Both the position numbers and the translations under genes were made by a program. The notes below the pieces were generated by a model. The model made no database searches and was not told the DNA's origin. It saw nothing but the letters and a program-made list of their open reading frames with translations. Positions 33,565-41,845 of a stretch of 54,327 nt of DNA are shown here, one piece after another. Origin of the DNA: Anaerolineaceae bacterium UBA3924 (GTDB taxonomy: Bacteria > Chloroflexota > Anaerolineae > Anaerolineales > Anaerolineaceae); NCBI GenBank assembly GCA_002385985.1, contig DGEO01000025.1:13478-67804 (forward strand), written 5' to 3'. Numbering within the stretch: position 1 is the stretch's first letter; every line of letters begins with the position of its first letter.

Positions 33565-34947
33565 ATGTGCGCTTACCCCGTTGAGCCTTTTCGCATTAAG
33601 ACGGTGGAACCCATCCGCCTGATTACGCCCGAAGAGCGGCAGGAAGCTCTGCGCCGGGCCGGTTACAACCTGTTCGCTCTACGCGCCGAGGACGTGTTCA
33701 TCGATCTGCTGACCGATTCCGGCACCGGCTCCATGAGCCAGGAGCAGTGGTCACGGATGATGAGCGGAGACGAGTCCTACGCCGGGGCGCGCTCGTATTA
33801 CCGGCTGGCTGAAAGCATGCAGGCCATTTTCGGTTTTGAGTTTTTCGTGCCCACCCATCAGGGCCGCGCGGCGGAAAACATCCTCTGCACGCTGCTGGTG
33901 AAGCCCGGCAGCCATGTGCCCTCCAACATGCACTTCGACACCACCGAGGGCAACATCCGCGCCCGGGGCGGCATCCCCGAGAACCTGGTGATCGACGAGG
34001 CCTACCACCCAACCAGCCGGCATCCTTTCAAGGGCAACATGGATGTCGACAAGCTGCGCGCATTCATCCGCAGGGTCGGGCCGGAAAACATCCCCTTCGG
34101 CTCGCTGACCATTACCAACAACGCCGGCGGCGGGCAGCCGGTCTCGCTGGCGAACATCCGGGCCGTGTCAGAGGTGTATCGCGAGTACGGCATCCCGTTC
34201 TTCATCGACGCCTGCCGCTATGCCGAGAACGCCTACTTAATCAAGCTGCGCGAACCGGGCTACGCCAACCGCACACCGCTGGAGATCGCACGCGAAATCT
34301 TCAGCCTGGCCGACGGCGCCTGGATGAGCGCCAAGAAGGACGCCCTGGTCAACATCGGCGGCTTTCTGGCCACCCGCGACGCCGCCCTGTACGAGCGCAT
34401 CAGCAACGAGCTGATCCTACGGGAAGGATTTGTCACCTACGGCGGTCTCTCCGGCCGCGACATGGACGCCATGGCCACCGGCCTGTGGGAAGGCCTGGAC
34501 GAGAACTACCTGGCCTACCGCCTGGCCCAGACCGAGTACCTTTACAACCAGCTTCACGCCGCCGGCATCCCCACTATTGAGCCGGCCGGCGGGCATGCGG
34601 TGTACGTCGACGCCGGACGCATGCTGCCGCACATCCCCCACGCCGAGTTCCCGGGGCAGGCCCTTTCCGCCGCGCTGTACCTGGAAGGAGGCGTACGCGC
34701 CGTGGAAATCGGTTCGGTGATGTTCGCCCACCCCGACCCTGAGACCGGGGAAATGCGCTACCCTGAGCTGGAGCTGGTCCGCCTGGCCATCCCCCGCCGG
34801 GTATACACCCAGGCCCACCTGGACTACGTCGCCGCCACGCTGGCGCAGCTGAAAGACCAGGCCGGCAAGCTGTGCGGATATAAAATCACCTCCGCGCCCG
34901 CGCTGATGCGCCATTTCACTGCCCAATTTGCCCCGCTGGAGGGCTAG
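33565..34947 (+). CDS. tnaA: Tryptophanase
   Basis: 460 residues of the beta-eliminating lyase family (PLP enzyme). The PLP lysine is Lys258 in SAKKDALVNIGG. Choice between tryptophanase and tyrosine phenol-lyase: the residues follow tryptophanase, with Asp125 in HFDTTEGN (Thr in tyrosine phenol-lyase), VRAVEIGS instead of the VRSMERG arginine motif, and RHFTAQF instead of RFFTARF. Reaction: tryptophan to indole, pyruvate and ammonia. GGAGG 6-7 bases before ATG. Single-gene unit next to unrelated genes, so a catabolic or indole-signalling role cannot be told apart. Confidence 0.93.
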   Translation: MCAYPVEPFRIKTVEPIRLITPEERQEALRRAGYNLFALRAEDVFIDLLTDSGTGSMSQEQWSRMMSGDESYAGARSYYRLAESMQAIFGFEFFVPTHQGRAAENILCTLLVKPGSHVPSNMHFDTTEGNIRARGGIPENLVIDEAYHPTSRHPFKGNMDVDKLRAFIRRVGPENIPFGSLTITNNAGGGQPVSLANIRAVSEVYREYGIPFFIDACRYAENAYLIKLREPGYANRTPLEIAREIFSLADGAWMSAKKDALVNIGGFLATRDAALYERISNELILREGFVTYGGLSGRDMDAMATGLWEGLDENYLAYRLAQTEYLYNQLHAAGIPTIEPAGGHAVYVDAGRMLPHIPHAEFPGQALSAALYLEGGVRAVEIGSVMFAHPDPETGEMRYPELELVRLAIPRRVYTQAHLDYVAATLAQLKDQAGKLCGYKITSAPALMRHFTAQFAPLEG

Positions 34948-34962
34948 CCAGACGCCGTCCAT

Positions 34963-34978
34963 CCCTGTTATGATCAGG
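34963..34978 (+). promoter_or_regulatory. -10 box of the lipoprotein gene inside a small inverted repeat
   Basis: TGtTATGAT extended -10 (hexamer 34969-34974), flanked by CCCTG and CAGGG arms. Leader of about 27 nt with AGAGGAG before ATG 35009. No -35 seen. Confidence 0.5.
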
Positions 34979-35008
34979 GTGAAGGCACAATCCTAAGAGG
35001 AGTAGACG

Positions 35009-35446
35009 ATGAAGAAGATCTTGTTCACCCTTGCCTGTTTGCTGCTGGCCGGCCTGCTGCTGGCCGGATGCGGCAGCGGCCCCACCACGATTGAAGGCGC
35101 CGAGCGGGATGAATTCGCCGCCGCGGCGGATCCGCTGGCGGACTCGGTCGTCAACGGCATCGACGCTAACGATTACAGCGTGTTTTCCCAATATTTTGAC
35201 CAGGCCATGCTGGAAGGTCTGAATGAAACCGCCTTCAACGAACTGGTGGCCATGTTCGACGGCAAACTTGGCGATTACCAGTCTCGCACGGTTAAATCCG
35301 TTCAGACCGTGGAAAACCTGATCCAGGTGGAGTACAAGATGGTCTACACACAGGCCCCGGAGGTCACCATGCGCCTGATCCTCAACGATCAGGACCCGCC
35401 CCAGATCACCGGCCTGTGGTTTGACGCCTCCGAGCTGCGCAAGTAG
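35009..35446 (+). CDS. Small lipoprotein with DUF3887-like domain
   Basis: 145 residues. Lipoprotein signal peptide MKKILFTLACLLLAGLLLAG with lipidation cysteine at position 21 (LAGC). After it, a roughly 110-residue alpha+beta domain with DSVVNGIDANDYSVFSQYFD and a beta-strand-rich end, the pattern of DUF3887/NTF2-like domains (a cone-shaped fold for small-molecule or protein binding). No catalytic residues are evident. Attached to the outer face of the membrane. Function unknown. Confidence 0.8.
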   Translation: MKKILFTLACLLLAGLLLAGCGSGPTTIEGAERDEFAAAADPLADSVVNGIDANDYSVFSQYFDQAMLEGLNETAFNELVAMFDGKLGDYQSRTVKSVQTVENLIQVEYKMVYTQAPEVTMRLILNDQDPPQITGLWFDASELRK

Positions 35447-35469
35447 CGGGAGACAGGCTCATATAAAAG

Positions 35470-35497
35470 AACCGGCGGTCTAATGACCGCCGGTTTT
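35470..35497. terminator. Bidirectional terminator between the lipoprotein gene and mazG
   Basis: Perfect 11-bp stem AACCGGCGGTC / GACCGCCGGTT (35470-35480 with 35485-35495), loop TAAT, T-run on the + side and A-run (AAAAGAA) on the other, between two converging genes. Confidence 0.93.
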
Positions 35498-35500
35498 TCG

Positions 35501-36979
35501 TTATTCTTCTCCGTTTTCAGCGCGTTTGGCTGCTTCCCAGATCTCGTCCATTTCCGCCAGAGTCATCTCGGTCAGTTCGCGGCCCTGCTGGCGGGCAGCC
35601 GCTTCAATCCGGCTGAAGCGCCGGCGGAAGCGGTTGTTGGTCCCCCGCAGCGCCGTCTCCGCGTCCGCCTTGTACCAGCGCACCAGATTGACCACCGCGA
35701 ACAGCAGGTCACCCAGCTCCTTCTCCCGGCTGGCTTCATCCTGTGCAGCCTGCACCTCGTTGAACTCCTCCTGCACCTTTTCCCAGACAGGCTGGATGTC
35801 AGGCCAGTCGAACCCCACCCGGGCGGCGCGGTCCTGGATTTCCTGCGCCTGGGTCAGAGCAGGCAGAGAGAGCGGCACGCTGTCGAGCATGCCCTTCTCG
35901 GCCTTGCCCTTCTCTTCGCGTTCGTGGCGCTTGAGCTGCTCCCAGTTTGCCAGCACGTTCGCTACGTCCCGCACCCGGGTGTCTGAGAACACATGCGGGT
36001 GGCGGTAGACGATCTTGTGGTGGATGCCCTGCAGCACCTCAGCCATGGTGAACTCGCCCTCCTCGGTGGCAATCTGGGCGTGCAACACAATCTGCAGCAG
36101 CAGATCGCCCAGTTCCTCCCGGAGCGCGTCCATATCGTCCGCGTCCAGCGCTTCGAGCGCTTCGTAAGTCTCTTCCAGCAGGTACCTGCGCAGGCTGGCG
36201 TGGGTCTGCTCGCGGTCCCAGGGGCAGCCGTCGGGGGCACGCAGGTGCGCGATGATCTCCTGGAACGCCTCGAATGATGCTCCCTCCGCCAGCGGCGGAA
36301 CGTAGAGCGCTGTCAGAAGGCCCAGATTGGGGCTGCGGTCGATCTCGTAAAGGTGCAGGTCTTCCACCATCTCATGGCTGGTTCCCGCGGCATGCACCAG
36401 CTTCACGGGGTGCTCGTCCGGGTAGACGGACATCAGGGTCAGCTTCAGGCGCGAAGCGGTTTCCTTTGAATAAATCTGAGCAATCAGCGCAGGCTGGTCG
36501 GCGGGGAAAGTGGGGTGATGCATGGCGCCCACTTCCAGCGCATCGGCCAGGGTCAGCTGGGGGAAGGGGTCCAGGCCCAGCGCCGTGAAGCTCGGCTCCA
36601 GAAAGCTCAGGCCTTCGATCACCTTCACCGGAATACCCTGCTCGCGTGCCCGGCGCACAATCTCGGGGGAAGTCGCCTCGGCCACGAAGGGATGGCCCGG
36701 CACGGCGTAGGTTACCCCCTGGCTGCGTGTCCCCAGGGCCAGCACCTGCTCGACGATCTGCCGGTATACGTCCTCGAACGATTCACCCTGCTCGTAATAC
36801 TCGTCGAACGAATGCACTACCAGTTCCTCCGGCAGGCTGGCCACGACCGGGTGATGCCCCGTACGCAGGTAGATTTCATCGATGCTGTTCAGCCAGTCCC
36901 AGGCCGCGCGGGTCAGCTGATCCGGGTTGCCGGGGCCAAGCCCCAGGATGGTGATTCCGCCAGTCGCTTTCGTCTGCAT
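35501..36979 (-). CDS. mazG: Tetrapyrrole-methylase-like / MazG fusion (nucleoside triphosphate pyrophosphohydrolase)
   Basis: 492 residues. N-terminal half (about 1-230) is a tetrapyrrole (SAM) methylase-like domain starting ITILGLGPGNPDQLT; C-terminal half is MazG with CPWDREQTH, the metal-binding EETYEALEALD and EELGDLLLQIVLHA, and a second MazG repeat (QEEFNEVQAAQDEA, ELGDLLFAVVNLVRW). The same fusion is known as YabN in Bacillus. MazG hydrolyses NTPs and dNTPs to monophosphates and PPi, cleaning up damaged nucleotides; the role of the methylase-like half is unclear. ATG 36979 has GGGGAGA upstream. Confidence 0.93.
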   Translation of the reverse strand: MQTKATGGITILGLGPGNPDQLTRAAWDWLNSIDEIYLRTGHHPVVASLPEELVVHSFDEYYEQGESFEDVYRQIVEQVLALGTRSQGVTYAVPGHPFVAEATSPEIVRRAREQGIPVKVIEGLSFLEPSFTALGLDPFPQLTLADALEVGAMHHPTFPADQPALIAQIYSKETASRLKLTLMSVYPDEHPVKLVHAAGTSHEMVEDLHLYEIDRSPNLGLLTALYVPPLAEGASFEAFQEIIAHLRAPDGCPWDREQTHASLRRYLLEETYEALEALDADDMDALREELGDLLLQIVLHAQIATEEGEFTMAEVLQGIHHKIVYRHPHVFSDTRVRDVANVLANWEQLKRHEREEKGKAEKGMLDSVPLSLPALTQAQEIQDRAARVGFDWPDIQPVWEKVQEEFNEVQAAQDEASREKELGDLLFAVVNLVRWYKADAETALRGTNNRFRRRFSRIEAAARQQGRELTEMTLAEMDEIWEAAKRAENGEE

Positions 36980-37004
36980 AATCTCTCCCCGTGAAAACAG
37001 GTCA

Positions 37005-37037
37005 GGCCTGAGCAGGCGTCAGCCGTCTGCTCAGGCC
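37005..37037 (-). terminator. Terminator at the end of the ribosomal protein cluster
   Basis: Perfect 11-bp stem GGCCTGAGCAG / CTGCTCAGGCC (37005-37015 with 37027-37037), followed on the minus strand by TGACCTGTTTTC. It is the first good terminator after rpsI, so the whole transcript would end here. Confidence 0.8.
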
Positions 37038-37086
37038 CATGTCCATTCCAATGGCACCGGTAAGATGAATGGATACCGAGTAATCT

Positions 37087-37482
37087 CTAGCGCTTGGTGT
37101 AGGTCGGAGCCTTGCGCGCGCGCTTGAGGCCGGGCTTCTTGCGCTCCTTCACCCGCGGGTCGCGAGTGAGCAGGCCGAACTTGCGCAGCGCCGGGATCAG
37201 TTCGGGGTTCAACTTGGCCATGGCGCGAGCCAGACCCAGCTGCACCGAATCCGTCTGTCCGGTGACCCCGCCGCCCTTCACCACCACGGTGACGTCGAAG
37301 GACTTCGGGTCAAGCCCGGTGGCTTCGAAGGGGGCCAGAACAGCCTTGGTGTCACCCTCGCGGGTGAAGTAGGCATCCACGGCCTTCTGGTTGACAACGA
37401 ACAGCCCGGAACCGCTCATCAAACGAACGCGAGCCGTACTTTCCTTGCGGCGTCCTACGCCTTCGTAATATTGAACCGACAT
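37087..37482 (-). CDS. rpsI: 30S ribosomal protein S9
   Basis: 131 residues, starting YYEGVGRRKESTARV and ending in the S9 tail RDPRVKERKKPGLKRARKAPTYTKR (last residues KR reach the ribosomal P site). Last gene of the cluster, directly after rplM as in most bacteria. Confidence 0.98.
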   Translation of the reverse strand: MSVQYYEGVGRRKESTARVRLMSGSGLFVVNQKAVDAYFTREGDTKAVLAPFEATGLDPKSFDVTVVVKGGGVTGQTDSVQLGLARAMAKLNPELIPALRKFGLLTRDPRVKERKKPGLKRARKAPTYTKR

Positions 37483-37497
37483 ATAGATCGTGCTCCT

Positions 37498-37923
37498 TTA
37501 TTCCAATGGTTCCGGAGACTGGCCTTCGTGCGGGTGCTCGGGGCCAGCGTAAACCTTCAGGCGCTTGATAATGGCGCGTCCCATCTTATTGTGCGGCAGC
37601 ATGCCCCAGACCGCCTGGCGGATCACCCGATCCGGATACCGTGCCAGCTGGTCCTTCATGGCCACAGAGCGCAGACCGCCCGGATAACCGGAGTGGGTGT
37701 GGTAAACCTTTTCGGCCATGCGGCGCGGGCTGATGGCGACTTCGCTGGCGTTGATGACCACCACATAATCGCCCATCGCCACGCCCGGGGTGTATTCAGG
37801 CTTGTGTTTGCCCAGAAGATAAGCGGCAATCTGCGTGGCCAGGCGCCCGAGGGGCTGGTCTTTCGCATCCACCAGAATCCATTTGGACTCAGGTTTGCCT
37901 TTAATGACGTACGTCTTCTCCAC
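37498..37923 (-). CDS. rplM: 50S ribosomal protein L13
   Basis: 141 residues from GTG 37923 (MEKTYVIKGKPESKWILVDA), where GGAG lies 9 bases upstream; a GTG five codons further upstream (37938) is possible but gives an unusual N-terminus. Contains LGRLATQIAAYLLGKHK and VWGMLPHNKMGR. The start lies inside the 3' end of truA. Early 50S assembly protein. Confidence 0.95.
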   Translation of the reverse strand: MEKTYVIKGKPESKWILVDAKDQPLGRLATQIAAYLLGKHKPEYTPGVAMGDYVVVINASEVAISPRRMAEKVYHTHSGYPGGLRSVAMKDQLARYPDRVIRQAVWGMLPHNKMGRAIIKRLKVYAGPEHPHEGQSPEPLE

Positions 37924-38722
37924 TGTCGTTTTCTCCACTTGCTGTCAAGGTTTCAACGAACCCATCATGTTCTTGCCCATCCGGCGGATACTGCACATGT
38001 ACCAGTGTAAGCCCTCCGGGAGGCGCCAGCCCGGGGATGGTCATCTCCGCGCCGTCGATCTCCCTGGCCAGCTGGTCCAGCCCCAGTTTACCCATTCCCA
38101 CTCTCACGGTCAGGTAAACCATGCGCCGCACCATATGGTAAAGAAAGGCGTTGGCGGTGACACGGAAGGTCCATTCGTCCGGCTGCTCGCCCCGCACCCA
38201 GTCAGCTGCGTGCACGCTGCGCACCGTCCGGCCGCCCTTTTTCGGGGGAGAGCCAAAAGCCGCGAAGTCGTGCGTGCCGACCAGCAGGGCCGCCGCCGCG
38301 TTCAACAGCTGCCCGTCCACCGGGTGATCCACCCGCCAGGCGTACCGCTCGCGCAGCGGATCACGGACAGGGTGATGGAAGATGCGGTAGTGATACGTAC
38401 GTGCCAGCGCATCGTAGCGGGGGTGAAAGCCCGGCGCAGCGAGTTTGACCGCCTGAGCCGCCACATCTTCTGGCAGGTAGGCGTTGAGCGCCTGTCGCAG
38501 GGTTTCAGGGGAATGCGCCCAATCGAGATCGAACGCAATCACCTGACCAGAAGCGTGCACCCCGGCATCGGTGCGGCCGGCGGAGAGAATTGCCTTTCCT
38601 GCCCAGTTCAACCTGCGCAGGGCGGCTTCCACCTCTCCCTGTACCGACCTTCCACCTTTCAGCCGTTGAAAGCCCTGGAAGTCCGTGCCATCGTAGGCAA
38701 GAATAATCTGGTAACGTGCCAT
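37901..38722 (-). CDS. truA: tRNA pseudouridine synthase A
   Basis: 273 residues. Catalytic aspartate Asp52 in the GRTDAGVHASGQ motif, plus the C-terminal FLYHMVRRMVYL segment of TruA. It makes pseudouridine at positions 38-40 of the tRNA anticodon stem. It lies 31 bases after rplQ; the 3' end overlaps rplM. The rplQ-truA-rplM-rpsI order is common in Gram-positive and related bacteria. Confidence 0.96.
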   Translation of the reverse strand: MARYQIILAYDGTDFQGFQRLKGGRSVQGEVEAALRRLNWAGKAILSAGRTDAGVHASGQVIAFDLDWAHSPETLRQALNAYLPEDVAAQAVKLAAPGFHPRYDALARTYHYRIFHHPVRDPLRERYAWRVDHPVDGQLLNAAAALLVGTHDFAAFGSPPKKGGRTVRSVHAADWVRGEQPDEWTFRVTANAFLYHMVRRMVYLTVRVGMGKLGLDQLAREIDGAEMTIPGLAPPGGLTLVHVQYPPDGQEHDGFVETLTASGENDSGEDVRH

Positions 38723-38753
38723 TCCAATCCGGATGGTTGAGACCGGACAGGAC

Positions 38754-39134
38754 CTATTCTTCGACCAACTCTAGAAGGACCATCTCGGCGGCGTCGCCCA
38801 GCCGGGGGCCCAGCTTCAACATGCGCGTGTAACCGCCGGGGCGGTTGGCAAAGCGCGGGGCAATGTCATCGAACAGCTTCTTCACCACCTCCGGGCCACC
38901 CCCCAGGCGGGCGGCGACCAGGCGGCGGGCGTTCACCTTATCGATATCGGTGCCTTTGGCACTGTTGCGAGCAACTGTAATGAGTTTTTCGGCTTCGCCG
39001 CGAATGGCCAGGGCCTTGGCGCGGGTCGTCTTAATCCGGCCATAAGTAAAGAACTGCCGGATCAGCGTCCGCCGCAGCGCGCGCCGTTGGTCTTTGGTGC
39101 GACCAAGTTTGTAACCTGCTACCTGATGACGCAT
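38754..39134 (-). CDS. rplQ: 50S ribosomal protein L17
   Basis: 126 residues with MRHQVAGYKLGRTKDQRRALRR and ITTARAKALA-like (IKTTRAKALAIRGEAEKLIT) sequences typical of L17, near the peptide exit tunnel. Follows rpoA by 8 bases. Confidence 0.98.
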   Translation of the reverse strand: MRHQVAGYKLGRTKDQRRALRRTLIRQFFTYGRIKTTRAKALAIRGEAEKLITVARNSAKGTDIDKVNARRLVAARLGGGPEVVKKLFDDIAPRFANRPGGYTRMLKLGPRLGDAAEMVLLELVEE

Positions 39135-39142
39135 TTCCTAAA

Positions 39143-40108
39143 TTACTCCGTCTCTTGTTGTTCTTCCAGGAAGCCCTTTTCCTTCATCTTCATCCGCAGC
39201 TCTTCGAGCGACTTCTCGCCGAAGTTGCGAATGGACATGACCGCCTCGTCGCCCTTTTCCAGCAGTTCCAGCACATCACCCACGGTGGTGATGCCGGTGC
39301 GCTTCAGGGAATTGAAGACGCGCACAGACAGGTCCAGGTTTTCGATCGGCGTTTCGGCGGCCTCGCTGGTGAGCCGGCTGCCGGGGACTTCCTTTTCAGG
39401 ACCGAGGATCAGGGTTTCTTCGCTGATCCCGGAGATGTAGCGCATGTGATCAATGATGATCTTGGAGGCCGTGCCCAGGGCTTTTTCCGGCGTGATCGTG
39501 CCATCGGTCCAGATCTCCAGCACAAGCCGGTCGAAGTTCGTGCTCTGACCGACGCGGGCCGATCCAACCGAATAGTTCACCCGGCGGACGGGGCTGAAGA
39601 TGGCGTCGACAGGCAGCTCCCCGATGGGCAGCCGGCCGCTGCGGTCGGAAGCGGGCGAGTAACCGCGGCCGCGTTCCACCGTCATGTCGATCTCCAGGCG
39701 AGTGCGGTTGTCGTCGACGGTGAACAGGTACAGATCCGGGTTCTCGATTTCCACTTCCGCGGGCACCTGAATATCCGCCGCCGTCACCACACCCTCACCG
39801 CGAACGTCCAGATGAAGGTGCGACTGGTCGACATCATGCAGGCGCAGGCGCAGCTGCTTGATCTGCAGCATCACCTGGATCACGTCCTCGCGCACACCCG
39901 CGATATCACTGAACTCGTGCAGCACGTCTGAAATCCGAATGGAAGTAACAGCCGCGCCTTCGAGAGAAGAGAGCAATACCCGCCGCAGCGCATTTCCCAG
40001 GGTGACCCCGTATCCCCGTTCCAGGGGACTGATCACGAATTTGCCGTAGTTACGGGCTTCCGCCTCGCGCTCTACTTTTGGTGTAACCATATTACTTAAT
40101 GCACACAC
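39143..40108 (-). CDS. rpoA: RNA polymerase subunit alpha
   Basis: 321 residues from GTG 40108, where AAGGGG is 6 bases upstream; the in-frame ATG 40090 (MVTPKVERE) looks more typical as a protein start but has no Shine-Dalgarno, so the start is uncertain by six codons. N-terminal assembly domain (GYGVTLGNALRRVLLSSLEGAAVTSIRI) and C-terminal domain (SVRVFNSLKRTGITTVGDVLEL, RNFGEKSLEELRMKM) that binds UP elements and activators. Only this one copy is in the window. Confidence 0.97.
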   Translation of the reverse strand: MCALSNMVTPKVEREAEARNYGKFVISPLERGYGVTLGNALRRVLLSSLEGAAVTSIRISDVLHEFSDIAGVREDVIQVMLQIKQLRLRLHDVDQSHLHLDVRGEGVVTAADIQVPAEVEIENPDLYLFTVDDNRTRLEIDMTVERGRGYSPASDRSGRLPIGELPVDAIFSPVRRVNYSVGSARVGQSTNFDRLVLEIWTDGTITPEKALGTASKIIIDHMRYISGISEETLILGPEKEVPGSRLTSEAAETPIENLDLSVRVFNSLKRTGITTVGDVLELLEKGDEAVMSIRNFGEKSLEELRMKMKEKGFLEEQQETE

Positions 40109-40158
40109 GTTGCACCCCTTTCCGATGCACTGACATCACGCACACCGGGCAATGCCTC

Positions 40159-40800
40159 TTAGCGCGAGTAGTACTCAACGATGAGCTGCTCGTTCAGATT
40201 ATTGTCGATCTCAGCCCGCTCGGGTAAGCGCAAAACCCGCCCGCTCAGTGATGCCAGGTCACGATCCAGCCAGAGCGCGTTGGGGCGCTTCTCAGCCAGA
40301 TCAACCAGTTCTTTGAAGAAGGTGGTTTTACGAGACGATTCCTTAACCGCCACCACATCCCCCGGCCGGAGGATCATGGAGGGGATGTCTGCGCGGCGGC
40401 CGTTGACGGTGAAATGGCTGTGGTTGACCAGCTGGCGGGCCTGCGCGCGGTTTTCGGCGAAGCCCAGGCGGTAGACCACGTTGTCCAGGCGCAGTTCAAG
40501 AGTCTGCAGCAGGTTCAGGCCGGTCACACCGGTCTTGCGGTCTGCGGCTTCATAATAGCGGCGGAACTGGCGCTCCAGCACACCGTACACGCTGCGGGCG
40601 CGCTGCTTGGCGCGCAGCTGGCGAGCGTAGTCGGAGGTACGGTCTGCGCCGCCCCGGCGGGCCGTGCGGCCGTGCTGGCCGGGCGCGTACGGGCGCTTCT
40701 CAACCGGGCACTTCGGGGTGAAGCACTTCGCACCCTTCAAATAGAGTTTTTCACCTTCACTCCGGCAAATCTTGCATACCGGACCTGTATATCTTGCCAT
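40159..40800 (-). CDS. rpsD: 30S ribosomal protein S4 (zinc-cysteine form)
   Basis: 213 residues. N-terminal Cys4 cluster (CKIC at 9-12, then CFTPKC) of the zinc-binding S4 form, and the S4 RNA-binding domain (LELRLDNVVYRLGFAENRAQARQLV). A primary 16S binder, and in model bacteria the translational repressor of its operon; here it is the third gene of the alpha block, after the hairpin between rpsM and rpsK. Confidence 0.98.
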   Translation of the reverse strand: MARYTGPVCKICRSEGEKLYLKGAKCFTPKCPVEKRPYAPGQHGRTARRGGADRTSDYARQLRAKQRARSVYGVLERQFRRYYEAADRKTGVTGLNLLQTLELRLDNVVYRLGFAENRAQARQLVNHSHFTVNGRRADIPSMILRPGDVVAVKESSRKTTFFKELVDLAEKRPNALWLDRDLASLSGRVLRLPERAEIDNNLNEQLIVEYYSR

Positions 40801-40817
40801 ATCTTCCCTCTCTAATA

Positions 40818-41222
40818 TTAGACGCGGCGTTTCTTCGGAGGCCGGCAGCCGTTGTGCGGCACCGGGGTGACGTCGGAAATGGAGCGTACCTTCACGCCCA
40901 TCGACTGTACAGCGCGGATGGCGGACTCGCGGCCGGGGCCAGGTCCCTTGATGATCACATCAGCTTCCTGCAGACCCATGGCCTGAGCGTTCTTGATGGC
41001 TTGCTCGGCAGCCAGGCGGGCGGCAAAAGGCGTGCTCTTGCGGGAGCCTTTGAAGCCGGCCGATCCAGCGCTGGCCCACGTCACCGTGTTACCCTGCTGG
41101 TCGGTTACGTTAACAATCGTGTTGTTGAAGGAAGCGAAGATATGAATCTGCCCGTAGGACAGCGTTCGCTTAACCTTGCGCGCTGCCGATGACCGACGCG
41201 CTTGACGTACGTTTTGAGCCAT
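40818..41222 (-). CDS. rpsK: 30S ribosomal protein S11
   Basis: 134 residues: HIFASFNNTIVNVTDQQGN, VIIKGPGPGRESAIRAVQ and the basic end HNGCRPPKKRRV are S11 signatures. Platform of the 30S subunit. It follows a terminator-like hairpin, so its expression depends on read-through or antitermination; GAGAGGG serves as Shine-Dalgarno. Confidence 0.98.
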   Translation of the reverse strand: MAQNVRQARRSSAARKVKRTLSYGQIHIFASFNNTIVNVTDQQGNTVTWASAGSAGFKGSRKSTPFAARLAAEQAIKNAQAMGLQEADVIIKGPGPGRESAIRAVQSMGVKVRSISDVTPVPHNGCRPPKKRRV

Positions 41223-41256
41223 AGTCCCTCTCTAAAAGATCCTCTCTGTACTCCAG

Positions 41257-41332
41257 AAAAAACTGTTCGGCAGGTCCAGCCAGTCAGCCGCGGGGAGGGA
41301 AGGTGCCCCATCTGGCTGGCCATCCAGAACAG
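41257..41332 (-). promoter_or_regulatory. Terminator-like hairpin with U6 tract between rpsM and rpsK (candidate attenuator)
   Basis: On the minus strand, one base after the rpsM stop: arm CTGTTC, then GG-GG and CCAGCCAG, a 28-base apical part that itself can pair GGGG with CCCC, then CTGGCTGG, CC-CC, GAACAG and TTTTTT (41262-41257). The total is about 18 base pairs with small bulges. It has the form of an intrinsic terminator, but it sits inside an otherwise continuous operon, 35 bases before rpsK. I saw no promoter between it and rpsK. Confidence 0.72.
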
Positions 41333-41333
41333 A

Positions 41334-41723
41334 TTATTTCTTCGAAGCTCCACGGCGGCGGCCGCGACCGGCCACAGTCTTCTTCGGGCCTTTGCGGGTG
41401 CGAGCATTGGTGCGGGTTCGCTGACCGCGTACCGGCAGATTCCGGCGGTGGCGCAGGCCGCGGTAGCAGCCAATTTCTACCAGCCGCTTGATATTCATCT
41501 GAACTTCACGGCGCAGATCGCCTTCAACCTTGTAGTTTCTGGCAATGTAATCGCGCAGCGCGTTGGCATCCATTTCGCTCAGATCTTTCACCCGAACGGT
41601 GGGATCCACCTGGGTGGCTTCCAGAATGGTCTTAGCCCGGGTGGGACCAATACCATAAATATAAGTGAGCGCTACATCAATCCGCTTGTTACGCGGCAGG
41701 TCGACACCTTCAATTCTCGCCAT
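41334..41723 (-). CDS. rpsM: 30S ribosomal protein S13
   Basis: 129 residues. Starts MARIEGVDLPRNKRIDVALTY and ends in the S13 basic tail (GLRHRRNLPVRGQRTRTNARTRKGPKKT). Located in the 30S head next to the P-site tRNA. Immediately followed by the candidate attenuator hairpin. Confidence 0.98.
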   Translation of the reverse strand: MARIEGVDLPRNKRIDVALTYIYGIGPTRAKTILEATQVDPTVRVKDLSEMDANALRDYIARNYKVEGDLRREVQMNIKRLVEIGCYRGLRHRRNLPVRGQRTRTNARTRKGPKKTVAGRGRRRGASKK

Positions 41724-41731
41724 ACGTTCCT

Positions 41732-41845
41732 CTACCCTTGTCGCTGTTTATGCTTGGGGTTTTCGCAGATCACGTACAATCTGCCACTTCGTTTTACAAT
41801 CTTGCACTTCGCACATCGCTTGCGAATGGACGGTGAAACTTTCAT
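41732..41845 (-). CDS. rpmJ: 50S ribosomal protein L36 (zinc form)
   Basis: 37 residues from ATG 41845 (MKVSPSIRKRCAKCKIVKR), with GAGGAG just upstream; an apparent longer frame has no support. Zinc ligands Cys11, Cys14, Cys27 and His32 are all present, the C+ form. A small hairpin just before the Shine-Dalgarno (GGAAT/ATTCC) lies in the 55-base gap after map, where infA would normally be. Confidence 0.96.
   Translation of the reverse strand: MKVSPSIRKRCAKCKIVKRSGRLYVICENPKHKQRQG

Noticed and set aside
33565..34947. Tyrosine phenol-lyase
   Set aside because: Asp125, VRAVEIGS and RHFTAQF match tryptophanase rather than the Thr, Arg and Phe found at these places in tyrosine phenol-lyase.
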